This document shows, one piece after another, positions 49,801 to 57,550 of a DNA stretch of 64,000 nt. Below the pieces are notes generated by a model. That model saw nothing but the letters and a program-made list of their open reading frames with translations, was not told where the DNA came from and searched no databases. The translations under genes were made by a program, and so were the position numbers. The stretch is taken from contig NZ_JADPRT010000006.1 in assembly GCF_015690355.1 (NCBI RefSeq), positions 304,003 to 368,002 of the forward strand. Reading direction: 5' to 3'. The stretch's first letter is position 1, and every line of letters starts with the position of its first letter. The DNA comes from Streptacidiphilus fuscans. Lineage in GTDB: Bacteria > Actinomycetota > Actinomycetes > Streptomycetales > Streptomycetaceae.

Positions 49801-51460
49801 CGACGACGGCTGCTACCGGGTCCGGCTGGTCCACCCGACCCGCAGCTACACCCCGTCCACGGTGCGGCGGTTGGCGTACGGCCTGCGGGCGATCCTGACG
49901 TCCTTCCTGGACGGGCTGGAGGCGCGCGTGCACGACGTCCGGGTACCCGCCGGCGACCTCTCCGTGCTGAACGGCCCCAGCGTCGCGTTGGAGGGCGAGG
50001 CGGCCCTCCCCCTCTGGGAGCAGATTCGCCGTCAGGCCCAGCGCACCCCCGACGCCACAGCTGTCGTCGACGGCGGGGTGCGCACGAGCTACGCCGAGCT
50101 GATGCACGGTGCCCGGTCCCTCGCCGCGACCCTCCGGCGCCGTCCGGGGGGCTACGTACCGGTCCTCGCCGAGTCCGGTCGGGGCTTGGTGGCCGCGATG
50201 ATCGGGGTCGGCATGGCCGGCAAGGCCTTCGTGCCGATGGATCCCGAGTGGCCGACGGACCGGGTGAGCACGCTCGTCCAGCAGGTCGACTGCGCCGCGG
50301 TACTGACGGGCGACGGAGTGCAGGCACCTGCCGGGATCACCACGCTTCCGCTCGACGAGGTCCTCTCCCTACCTGAGGACGAGGACGAGCCCGAACCTGT
50401 GCCCGGCTCACTTGACGCACCCATGTACGCGATCTTCACCTCGGGCAGCACCGGCATGCCCAAGGCCGCGGCGAACCACCACCGCGGCGTCGTGAACCGG
50501 GTCGCCTGGATGACGCGGGAGTTCGGCCGTTCTGCCGCGGAGACGGTGCTGCAGACCACGCCGCCGACCTTCGACAGCTGCGTCTGGGAGTATCTGTGGC
50601 CGCTGACCGTGGGCGGTCGGACCGTGCTCACGCGCACCGCCCAACTCGGCGACGCCGACGCGCTGTGGTCGTTGGTGATCCGCGAGCGGGTGCGGACGCT
50701 CGACCTCGTGCCGACCCTTCTCAACGTCCTCCTCGACGCGGTCGGGCGCAGCCCGCTCGACGACGTCGAGCAGAGCTCGTCGGGCGCGGCAGGCATGCAC
50801 CAGCTCCGCCTGATGATCGTCGGGAGTGACCGACTGCCGCCGGCTCTGGTGCGCGCGGTGCACACGCAGCTGCCGGATCTCCGCATGGTGAATCTCTACG
50901 GCCCCACCGAAGCGTCGATCGGGTCCGTCTTCCATGACGTCGCGGCGGCGACGGGGGGCAGCGTGCCCATCGGAGTGCCGATCGCCAACACCAGCGCCGT
51001 GGTGCTCGACGAGCTGCGCAGGCCCGTGCCGCACGGCGTGGAGGGCGAACTGTACCTCGGTGGCGACTGTGTGGGGCTGGGCTACGTCGGCGACGAGGCT
51101 AGGACCCGGCGGGTGTTCCTCACCGACGGGGTCAGCGGCGCTTCCAACGCGCGAAGGCTCTACCGGACCGGCGACCGCGCGAGGGTCGGCACGACCGGTC
51201 GTCTGGAGTTCCTCGGCCGGGTCGACTCACAGGTCAAGGTCAACGGCGTGCGTATCGAACTCGACGAGATCAACGCGGCGTTCGAGAACGTCGCCGGGGT
51301 GGCCGAGGCCGCCGTGGTGGTGCATTCGGACGGATACGACCCGGGCCTGCTGCGCCGTCTGATCGGAGACGCCCTCAGCGGGACGAGCGAGGAGGTCGCG
51401 GTGAAGATGCTGGCGGACATCAGCCGTGCGAACACCGGAGTGGGAGGCCCGACGTGCTGA
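46838..51460 (+). CDS. NRPS, A-T-C-A(core only): second A domain lacks its C-terminal subdomain
   Basis: A 1540-residue synthetase. First A (1-510): A3 FTSGSTGRPKG from about 154, A5 YGSTEQ at 300, A7 YATGD near 387. A8 is divergent, and the A10 Lys position reads AGRPLG with Arg504, so this A may be weak or inactive. Carrier LGGNSVLS with Ser551. C domain about 610-1040 with HHAAIDE (741-747). Second A core (about 1070-1540): A3 FTSGSTGMPKA near 1200, A4 FDSCVWE at 1245, A5 YGPTEA at 1354, A7 YRTGD at 1442, A8 GRVDSQVKVNG near 1461. It stops about 60 residues after A8, with no A9/A10 and no carrier. Those lie on the protein at 52280. The GTG overlaps the hydroxylase stop. Confidence 0.9.
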   Translation: MTGRTVLDAFHDQVDARPEAIAVRWGDETFTYRELSAAAAALRDRIVPLLAADTAEPRVAFYGDRDPSLVAAVLGILESGATFVGIDPTWPTARQHEVLRDSAAAVLVLGAGTRPEELLDTCTVPLVDAVFAHDYASAAPPVRLPGRSAAYLVFTSGSTGRPKGVVAEHAGILATVQALRSRWQTTPEDVVLQFSPVSVDILFEELFVALTAGASVSLPGAEAFSDFDAFDTLLRSHSVSTLDISVDFWRGWTRHRLGSDLHEPMSQSLRVVAVGSDAVLPEDITDWLRLGPSAGLYNMYGSTEQTVTSIVAGPLRPGDPVIAGSIGTPLDGVGAAVLDAQGGPCPPGVVGELHVWGWPVTRGYHGRPGATAAKYLPCPWAAGERMYATGDLCLRLVNGEFCFVGRSGRRVMVSGFTVHPEEIESVVAMLPGVGGVRVDQTHDEHQGSLLRCRIEIGTLPSDAGQFVRSVSDALTAKLPAPSLPKRYELVAEGSPVAVLTPAGRPLGTPADAPATESSPVITGAAAQLWSELLGNQEFTPADNFFDLGGNSVLSAQLLARIRQAGGEISSEEFFREPTLGRCAAALDRRAGLPLPDSAGPTTAPGRPGPMPASMAQQIMAAAADLATEPFRYHVALACELSGPVDDDLVRRTLTRVAAEHPVLRTAVRTDGEAWIQELTDGRTVPFDVVTVKVPAAEFLNTGGPELRRFLEQPLDLANGEALRARLIRGLDGTTVLIFVLHHAAIDEASGRLLMEEFARVYSLLDEGDTGPAATADDRYRAYTVWSCGEPLREATRAAVSAWSAHLQGVPTEPATVRSDPEAAVDDQLAPQGRQFEMTLDPEQSRELRHLFGNLGVTAFQGFLAAVGVLLARHGTERDVVVGVPFSTRGRPEFDRTIGAFTQVLAIRLDLTDSPTLREVTQRAWRATVRGMDAAVGVDITDERPAYRCLVLADEVEQSPVRCGRGELRPLDYPIFSSTSELTLILGVTDDGCYRVRLVHPTRSYTPSTVRRLAYGLRAILTSFLDGLEARVHDVRVPAGDLSVLNGPSVALEGEAALPLWEQIRRQAQRTPDATAVVDGGVRTSYAELMHGARSLAATLRRRPGGYVPVLAESGRGLVAAMIGVGMAGKAFVPMDPEWPTDRVSTLVQQVDCAAVLTGDGVQAPAGITTLPLDEVLSLPEDEDEPEPVPGSLDAPMYAIFTSGSTGMPKAAANHHRGVVNRVAWMTREFGRSAAETVLQTTPPTFDSCVWEYLWPLTVGGRTVLTRTAQLGDADALWSLVIRERVRTLDLVPTLLNVLLDAVGRSPLDDVEQSSSGAAGMHQLRLMIVGSDRLPPALVRAVHTQLPDLRMVNLYGPTEASIGSVFHDVAAATGGSVPIGVPIANTSAVVLDELRRPVPHGVEGELYLGGDCVGLGYVGDEARTRRVFLTDGVSGASNARRLYRTGDRARVGTTGRLEFLGRVDSQVKVNGVRIELDEINAAFENVAGVAEAAVVVHSDGYDPGLLRRLIGDALSGTSEEVAVKMLADISRANTGVGGPTC

Positions 51461-52290
51461 GAAGGAATCCGAACTACTCGCTGGAGCTCGTGCTCCGGCG
51501 CGACGCGTACATCGACACGCCGAGCCCGGAACAGCGACGCTGGCTGGTCGACCAGTGCCTGAAGGAGTGCGTGCAGCAACTGGACCACAACGACGAGATC
51601 GCCCACCGTTTCGTCAGCGGCTCGGTGCGCCACGGGATCGACGGCGAGTGGCGCGGCAGCGAGGCCAACTACACCGGCTCCGATCTGCTGATCGAGGGCC
51701 AGCAGGTGATGCAGGACTGGGAGGCGCCGCTGATGCGTCGCATGGCCCAGCGGGTGGCCGGCTGCGGCGGCGACATCCTCGAGGTCGGCTACGGACTGGC
51801 ACTGTCCGCCGAGGCCATCCAGGCCTGCTCACCGCGGTCGCACACCATCATCGAGTACAACCACGAGGTCTACCGGAAGGCGCTGCGCTGGCGGGCGGAT
51901 CGGCCGGACAGCGACATCGAGATCGTCCACGGCCCGTGGCAGCAGCGGATGCCGGAGCTCGGCGACTTCGACGGCATCTTCTGGGACGCCTTCCCGACGA
52001 GCGAGGCAGAGTTCGAGCAGTACGTACTGCGCGACAGCGCGGTCGCGGAGGCGTTCTTCGCGGCGGCCGCCGCACACCTGCGTCCAGGTGGCTGTTTCAC
52101 CTACTACACCAACGAGCTGGACAGTCTGAGCCGGCACCACCAGCGTGCCCTGCTCCGCTACTTCGACTCCTTCTCCGTCGAGGTGGTCGACGGCCTCCAG
52201 CCGCCGCCCGACTGCGAGTACTGGTGGATGGACCGGATGGCGTTGGTCGTCGCCCGCCGATCCGAGGAGGGGGCGGACGGTGGGCGTTGA
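51454..52290 (+). CDS. Guanidinoacetate/arginine-type N-methyltransferase
   Basis: A 278-codon class I SAM methyltransferase. Motif I ILEVGYGLALS lies at about 108-118 and the acidic ribose-binding IIEYNHEVY follows. The line-up DLLIEGQQVMQDWEAPLMRR, FDGIFWDAFPTSEAE, LRPGGCFTYYTNE and PPPDCEYWW closely parallels guanidinoacetate N-methyltransferase and the RMT2 arginine methyltransferases. It therefore should methylate a guanidino nitrogen. GGGAGG precedes the GTG, which overlaps the previous stop by seven bases; its own stop overlaps the next start by 11. It sits between the two halves of an A domain, where fused interrupted A domains carry their methyltransferase. Confidence 0.85.
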   Translation: MLRRNPNYSLELVLRRDAYIDTPSPEQRRWLVDQCLKECVQQLDHNDEIAHRFVSGSVRHGIDGEWRGSEANYTGSDLLIEGQQVMQDWEAPLMRRMAQRVAGCGGDILEVGYGLALSAEAIQACSPRSHTIIEYNHEVYRKALRWRADRPDSDIEIVHGPWQQRMPELGDFDGIFWDAFPTSEAEFEQYVLRDSAVAEAFFAAAAAHLRPGGCFTYYTNELDSLSRHHQRALLRYFDSFSVEVVDGLQPPPDCEYWWMDRMALVVARRSEEGADGGR

Positions 52291-52897
52291 CGCGCTGCTC
52301 GCTGAGCTGACCTCGGCGGAGTTGGAGGAGTTCTGCCGACGGCACCTGCCCGACGCCCTCGCGCAGGCACCGAAGGTCTCGCGACTGGTCGGCTACTTCG
52401 TTCCCGACCAGGCCGCACCACGGGCAGCCGAGGACATCGCCGCGGACCTCGCCCGCCGGCTGCCTCCCGCACACGTCCCGCGGGTCCTCGTCCCGCTGGA
52501 GAGCATGCCCAAGCTCGCCGGCGGCAAGGTGGACCGGAAGACCCTGGCAACGCGCCCGATCCTCGCCCCCGAGCGCTCGGTCGGCGCACCTCCCACGGAC
52601 GACCTCGGCCGCTGGGTCCGCGGGGTCTGGAGCACCGTGCTGAGCGCACCGGTGGGGTCCGTCACTCTCGAGTCCAGCTTCTTCGAGGTCGGCGGCACAT
52701 CACTCGACGCCATCAAGGTCTCGGCCCGGCTCACCCGCGTCCTCGACCACGACGTGCGCTCGGCCTGGCTGCTGAAGCGCCCCGTACTGCGCGGCTATCT
52801 GGAACTCCTGCGCGCCGAACTCGCCGACACACCGCACTTCGAGGAGATCTGCGCGGTGGCGGCCCGGGTCTACGGCGAAGGCGGCGCAGATGCCTGA
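52280..52897 (+). CDS. Stand-alone A-domain C-terminal subdomain plus carrier (A-sub-T)
   Basis: A 205-residue protein. Residues 25-95 are the small C-terminal subdomain of an adenylation domain: LVGYFVPDQ, LARRLPPAHVPRVLVPLE (A9-like) and KLAGGKVDRKTLA (A10, catalytic Lys83). Residues 105-180 are a carrier with GGTSLDA (Ser141). There is no A core. It completes the truncated second A domain of the 46838 protein, so the adenylation Lys is provided by a separate chain. GGAGGGGG lies seven bases before the GTG. The start overlaps the methyltransferase stop and the stop overlaps the next ATG by eight bases. Confidence 0.87.
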   Translation: MGVDALLAELTSAELEEFCRRHLPDALAQAPKVSRLVGYFVPDQAAPRAAEDIAADLARRLPPAHVPRVLVPLESMPKLAGGKVDRKTLATRPILAPERSVGAPPTDDLGRWVRGVWSTVLSAPVGSVTLESSFFEVGGTSLDAIKVSARLTRVLDHDVRSAWLLKRPVLRGYLELLRAELADTPHFEEICAVAARVYGEGGADA

Positions 52898-55800
52898 CGA
52901 GGGTGAGTTCGAGATCTTCGGCCGGCTCTCGCTGGCGCAGCGGATGCGGCTGCTGGCGAAGCTCGTCGGCGATCCGCTGGCCGGGCCGCAGGTGCGCCCG
53001 TCCGCCGAACAACGGCGCATGCTCGTACTCGAGCAGACCGACCAGTCCGGCAAGGGCTACACCCTCACGTCGGCCTGGTGGATCGACGGCCCCTTGGACG
53101 TCGACCGGTTCCGCACCTGCGTGGAGACGGTGCTGAACCGGGAGTGGACGCTGCGTCAGCGGTTCGTGTCCCTCGACGGGGAGACGTACCAGCTCACCTC
53201 GGCTGTGCCGATCTGCCTCGAGTTCCCCGACGAGACCGGCACGGCCATGCCGTCGGCAGCCGGGGAGATCGAAACGGACGTACTCGACGACCTGTCGGGA
53301 GGTCCCATCGATCCGATGACCGAACCCTTGGCACGGGTCCGGTTGCGACGGTCCACCACGGGCGCGGCATACCTGTTCACCCTGTGCGTGCACCACGCGG
53401 CAGCAGACGGGTCCTCGCTCAGCATGCTGCTGGACCGGATATCCAGCGCCTACGAGAGTGACAGTGCTCTCGCGGCCGAGGCCGGACCGTCCGACGGATT
53501 CGTCCACCACCTGGCAGCCCAGGCCGGATATCCGGGTTCGGCGGAGCACCGGGCGGACCTTGCGTTCTGGCGCGAGCAGTTGGACGGCCTCCCCGAGGCC
53601 GTGTCGTTCCCGCCCGTACTCGACGGCGAGAGGGATGACACGGGCGGCGATCGCCGGGTCGTGTTCACGCTTACTCCGGAGGAGATGACCGCGCTCTCCG
53701 CGTGCGCCGCCGAGCAGCAGGCCACCCTCGTCCACGTGGTGCTCGCCGCCTACCACCTGGTGCTCTCGCGGTTCTCCGGCGCAGGGGACATGGCCGTCGG
53801 CGTGCCGACGAACATCAGGGGCTCGCGCCGACTCCGGGATGTCGTGGGAGATTTCGTGAACACACTGGCGATCCGCGTGCGCGCCGAGGCCGGGACGTTC
53901 GAGGAGCATCTCCGGACGGTCCGGGACACCGCCAACGAGGCGCTGCTGCACCAACTGCTTCCGTTCGACGAGGTCACGGCCGTCGTGGGCCGCACCGGGC
54001 GATCCGTCCGCGGCGGAGCTGTGTGTTCCGCCTTCCTGTCCGTCGAGCCCTACAGCCTGAGCGGGTTCACACTCGGTGGGCTTCCCTGCCTGGACGTCGA
54101 GCCCCGCGGGTTGACCGCCCCGTGGGGCGATGTGTCGTTCTTCCTCCAGCCGAACCCGTCGGGCGGAGCCGTCGGGGAGTTCGTCGTCGCCTCTGACGTC
54201 ATGGACTCCGAAATCACGCGCGCCGCCGCGGAGCATCTGCACGACGTACTGCGCGCGGCCCCGCTCGCCGCCGGAGTTCCCCTGCCCGAACTCGGCCTGC
54301 GCCCCGGCGCGAGCACAGCGACAGGTGACGTCACCCCGCTCGGGGACGGCCCCGCCTTCAGCCACCTGGCCGAGGTGGTGGAGAACACGCCCGAAGCGGT
54401 CTGCGTACGCGACCGATCGGGCGACCTCACCTATGCCGAGCTCTGGAACGCGGCCACCGAGACGGCCCGGGGCCTGGTGCGGATGGGCGTCCGGCCGGGC
54501 GATCCGGTCGCAGTGCCGGCCACCCACGACCGATGGCTGGTCGTCAGCCTCTACGCCACGCTGCTCGCCGGAGGCGTCTACCTGCCGGTCGGGACGACGC
54601 TGCCGGAGGCCCGGCTGCGGGAGATCGCCGCCGAATCCGGGGCAAAGCTCGTCCTGCAGCCCGGGCACACCGCGGTCACACTGCCGGGCGTCCCGGACGT
54701 GAACGTCGACGAGGCCAGGCGAGCGGGTTCCGGGGTCGGGGTCGGGGTCGGGGTCGAGGCGACGTTGCCCGATCTCGTCCCCCACGATGCCGCCTACCTG
54801 CTGTTCACCTCAGGATCGACCGGGCGGCCCAAGGGCGTGCTCAACTCCCATCGGAGCTTGGACGCGTTCATCCGATGGTGCCTTCGCTCGTACAGCAGGC
54901 AGGAGTTGAGCTCGGTCCTGGGCTGCACTCCGGCAACGTTCGACATCTCGCTGTTCGAGCTGTTCGCGCCGCTGGCCGCCGGCGGCACCCTCGTGCTGGC
55001 CGATGACCTCTTCACACTGCGCAACCATCCCTTGGCGGACGAGCTGACTCTGATCAACACCGTTCCGTCCCTGATGAAGGAGTACCTGGCGGGCTGGGAC
55101 CTGCCGTCGAAGGTGGAGACCGTCAACTTCTGCGGTGAGACGCTCCCGAACGCGCTGGCCCAGGAGGTCTACCGGCGGGGAAGGTCGGTCGCGCGTGTCC
55201 ACAATCTGTACGGCCCCAGCGAGGACACCGTCTTCTCCACGGTCTGGTCGGTGCCACGTGGCTGGACCGGAGCCCTGCCGATCGGCCGACCGTTGGACAA
55301 CTCGGGTGCGACGGTGCGCGATCTGGCCGGCCGGCCGGTCCCCGAGGGTGCCCCCGGCGAGCTGGTGCTCTTCGGCGCCGGCCTCGCCGACGGATACCTG
55401 AACCGGCCCACCGAGACCGCCGCCCGGTTCGTTCCCCACGAACAGGGCGTCAGCCGCCGCGCCTACCGAACGGGCGACATGGCCCGGATGCGGCCGGACG
55501 GATGCCTGGAGTTCCTCGGCCGTGCCGACCGGCAGATCAAACTCAGAGGTCTGCGCATCGAGCCCGGCGAGGTGGAGCTCGCCGTCATGGCCCTGGAACC
55601 GGTCACCGGATGCGCGGTCGTGCTCGCCGACCTCAACGGCGAGCAGACCCTCATCGCCTACGTGGCTCATAAGGAACCGGCACCGGACGACCCCGCAGGC
55701 CTGGGGGAACCACAGGAGTTCGAGGAACGGGTCAGGGCCCACGTCGCCCGGCGGCTGCCGAGGTACATGGTGCCTGCACGCGTCATCACGGTTCCGGCTG

Positions 55801-56897
55801 TCCCGCTGACGTCTTCGGGCAAGCTCGATCTCGCTGCCCTCCCCCGGCCGTCGACGACTGCGCCACTTCCGAGCAGCGGGGCCACCACCCCGCTGGAGGA
55901 GGTGATCTGTGGGCTGTTCGCCGAGGTCCTGCGCCTCCCGGCGGTGGACCCCGCCGACGGGTTCTTCGCTCTGGGCGGCACCTCGCTCGGAGCCATGCGC
56001 CTCGCCTCGCGGCTGCGCGACGTCTGCGGTCGCGAGGTCAGCGCCGCAACCCTGTTCCGGGCTCCGACTCCACGCGAACTCGCCCACCACGTCAGGCAGT
56101 CCACGGTGGCCGAGGTCGGCGACATCGTGTTGATCCGCTCCGGCGAGGGCCCGGCGCTGGTCTGCCTGCCGCCCGCAAGCGGCAACACCCTCTGTTACTC
56201 CGCCCTGGCCGCCGAGCTGCCCTGGACGGGTCCTGTGTACGTCGTCACCGCGCCAGGACTCGCAGACGACCGTCCGATGGTCACGTCGGTCGACGACGCG
56301 GCCGAACAGGCCTGGTCGACCGTGCGGTCGGCCGGCGTCGACGACATCCGCGCACTCGTCGGATACTGCTTCGGCGGCACCGTCGCGGGTGCCATGGCCC
56401 GCATCGCGGCGGCGGAGGGCCGTCCGGTGCCGGACCTTGTCGCCGTCTCCGCGGAGCGCGTCGGCCGGCTGACGAAGTCGTCCGAGGCCGACCTGATCGG
56501 GGACTACGGAGGGGCTCTGGCGCAGGCGGCCGGGCTGCCCGAACCGACGGAGCCCCCCGGCCGGTGGACCCTGGACGAACTGCTGAAGTGGGCCGACCGG
56601 GCCGGGATCACCGGTCCCGGGATGACCCCGGACGAACTGGTCCGTGGCTATCGGACATGGGCCAACAACGAGGCTGCACAAGCCTTCTACGCTGCCGAGC
56701 CGATCGCGGTCCCGGCACGTGGCCTGTTCGTCGGCGCGGCCCGGAGTGCGTTCGACGCGTCGGGCCAGTGGGCGGACGTCTTCGCGAAGGGCCTCGATCG
56801 ACGACGGGTGGACGTCACACACGACGAGATCATGCGTGTCCCGCACGTGGGAGACGTCGCAGCGCTCGTGCAGGCCTGGCTCGAGGGGGCCAGGTGA
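52890..56897 (+). CDS. NRPS, C-A-T-TE with a cysteine-type thioesterase
   Basis: A 1335-residue termination module. C domain about 25-440 with intact HHAAADG (168-174). A domain about 480-985: A3 LLFTSGSTGRPKG from 638, A4 FDISLFE, A5 YGPSED at 774, A7 YRTGD, A10 SSGKLDL with Lys978. The specificity residues by eye are about D-I-F-N-N-C-L-V-K, near alanine-type codes. Carrier LGGTSLGA with Ser1032. TE about 1085-1335: the nucleophile elbow reads GYCFGG, so Cys1160 replaces Ser, with a late VPHVG His1319. A Gly-Val repeat (GVGVGVGV) sits before A3. Last NRPS gene and presumed release step. The ATG overlaps the previous stop. Confidence 0.92.
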   Translation: MPDEGEFEIFGRLSLAQRMRLLAKLVGDPLAGPQVRPSAEQRRMLVLEQTDQSGKGYTLTSAWWIDGPLDVDRFRTCVETVLNREWTLRQRFVSLDGETYQLTSAVPICLEFPDETGTAMPSAAGEIETDVLDDLSGGPIDPMTEPLARVRLRRSTTGAAYLFTLCVHHAAADGSSLSMLLDRISSAYESDSALAAEAGPSDGFVHHLAAQAGYPGSAEHRADLAFWREQLDGLPEAVSFPPVLDGERDDTGGDRRVVFTLTPEEMTALSACAAEQQATLVHVVLAAYHLVLSRFSGAGDMAVGVPTNIRGSRRLRDVVGDFVNTLAIRVRAEAGTFEEHLRTVRDTANEALLHQLLPFDEVTAVVGRTGRSVRGGAVCSAFLSVEPYSLSGFTLGGLPCLDVEPRGLTAPWGDVSFFLQPNPSGGAVGEFVVASDVMDSEITRAAAEHLHDVLRAAPLAAGVPLPELGLRPGASTATGDVTPLGDGPAFSHLAEVVENTPEAVCVRDRSGDLTYAELWNAATETARGLVRMGVRPGDPVAVPATHDRWLVVSLYATLLAGGVYLPVGTTLPEARLREIAAESGAKLVLQPGHTAVTLPGVPDVNVDEARRAGSGVGVGVGVEATLPDLVPHDAAYLLFTSGSTGRPKGVLNSHRSLDAFIRWCLRSYSRQELSSVLGCTPATFDISLFELFAPLAAGGTLVLADDLFTLRNHPLADELTLINTVPSLMKEYLAGWDLPSKVETVNFCGETLPNALAQEVYRRGRSVARVHNLYGPSEDTVFSTVWSVPRGWTGALPIGRPLDNSGATVRDLAGRPVPEGAPGELVLFGAGLADGYLNRPTETAARFVPHEQGVSRRAYRTGDMARMRPDGCLEFLGRADRQIKLRGLRIEPGEVELAVMALEPVTGCAVVLADLNGEQTLIAYVAHKEPAPDDPAGLGEPQEFEERVRAHVARRLPRYMVPARVITVPAVPLTSSGKLDLAALPRPSTTAPLPSSGATTPLEEVICGLFAEVLRLPAVDPADGFFALGGTSLGAMRLASRLRDVCGREVSAATLFRAPTPRELAHHVRQSTVAEVGDIVLIRSGEGPALVCLPPASGNTLCYSALAAELPWTGPVYVVTAPGLADDRPMVTSVDDAAEQAWSTVRSAGVDDIRALVGYCFGGTVAGAMARIAAAEGRPVPDLVAVSAERVGRLTKSSEADLIGDYGGALAQAAGLPEPTEPPGRWTLDELLKWADRAGITGPGMTPDELVRGYRTWANNEAAQAFYAAEPIAVPARGLFVGAARSAFDASGQWADVFAKGLDRRRVDVTHDEIMRVPHVGDVAALVQAWLEGAR

Positions 56898-57493
56898 GGG
56901 CGGCGGAGGCGATCGCCCTCATCTCCCGCGGCTGGTTCGTGACAGGCCGTCTGGAGGACGGTGTCGACCACGTGGAGTGGGTCCGCCCCGGTCTCCGTGC
57001 GCTCGTCGACACGGAGGGGCGCAGGCGGCGAAGGTACCTCGCCACCGCCCGCCGCGAGGTCCGGACGCACGGCTTCACGACCACCCTGGACACCGAGTTC
57101 GAGTCGGTACTGGCCGCCTGTGCCCAGCCGAGGGGCAAGGACGCCACGTGGATCACGCCGGCGGTCGCCGACCTGTACCGCGAACTGCACAGCGTCGGGG
57201 TGGCACACAGCGTCGAGATCAGGCTGAGCGAGAACGGGGTCGTCGGGGGCGCACTGATCCTTGCGCTCGGCGGCTGGATGTCGATCGAATCCCTCTTCCA
57301 CACCGTCCCGGATGCGGGACACGCAGCCATGCTGGGCGCGGAGGACTTCCGGCTCTCCCACGGAATCCTCGTGACCGATCTCCAGCTCATCAGCCCGTTC
57401 CTCCGGCAGATGGGCGCCATGGAGGTCCCCTTGAGCGCCTATCTCAGCCTGCTCGACCTGTGCATCAACCCGGGCGGGAACGCGGTCGACTGA
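56894..57493 (+). CDS. Leucyl/phenylalanyl-tRNA-protein transferase (Aat) homologue
   Basis: A 199-residue GNAT-fold protein of the Aat family: FTTTLDTEFESVLAACAQPR, ATWITPAVADLYRELHSVGV, AHSVEIRLSENGVVGGALIL, WMSIESLFHT, and VTDLQLISPFLRQMGAMEV. The Glu of IESLF (132) and the Asp and Gln of TDLQ (162, 164) match the E. coli catalytic residues. Canonical Aat moves Leu/Phe from tRNA to N-terminal Arg/Lys of proteins. In this operon it may use an aminoacyl-tRNA to extend or cap the peptide. The GTG overlaps the NRPS stop (GTGA), arguing for a pathway role. No Clp or other N-degron gene is near. Confidence 0.88.
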   Translation: MRAAEAIALISRGWFVTGRLEDGVDHVEWVRPGLRALVDTEGRRRRRYLATARREVRTHGFTTTLDTEFESVLAACAQPRGKDATWITPAVADLYRELHSVGVAHSVEIRLSENGVVGGALILALGGWMSIESLFHTVPDAGHAAMLGAEDFRLSHGILVTDLQLISPFLRQMGAMEVPLSAYLSLLDLCINPGGNAVD

Positions 57494-57550
57494 TCACGGG
57501 CGCGCGGGACTGGCGGGTCTGACGAGTTTCGAGAAGGAGCAGGAGCGGTC

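Noticed and set aside
51440..52300. Sequencing frameshifts joining the A core, methyltransferase and A-sub-T into one interrupted-A protein
   Set aside because: Two independent errors would be needed, each exactly at a start that has its own ribosome site and stop overlap. Separate genes are simpler, though resequencing would settle it.
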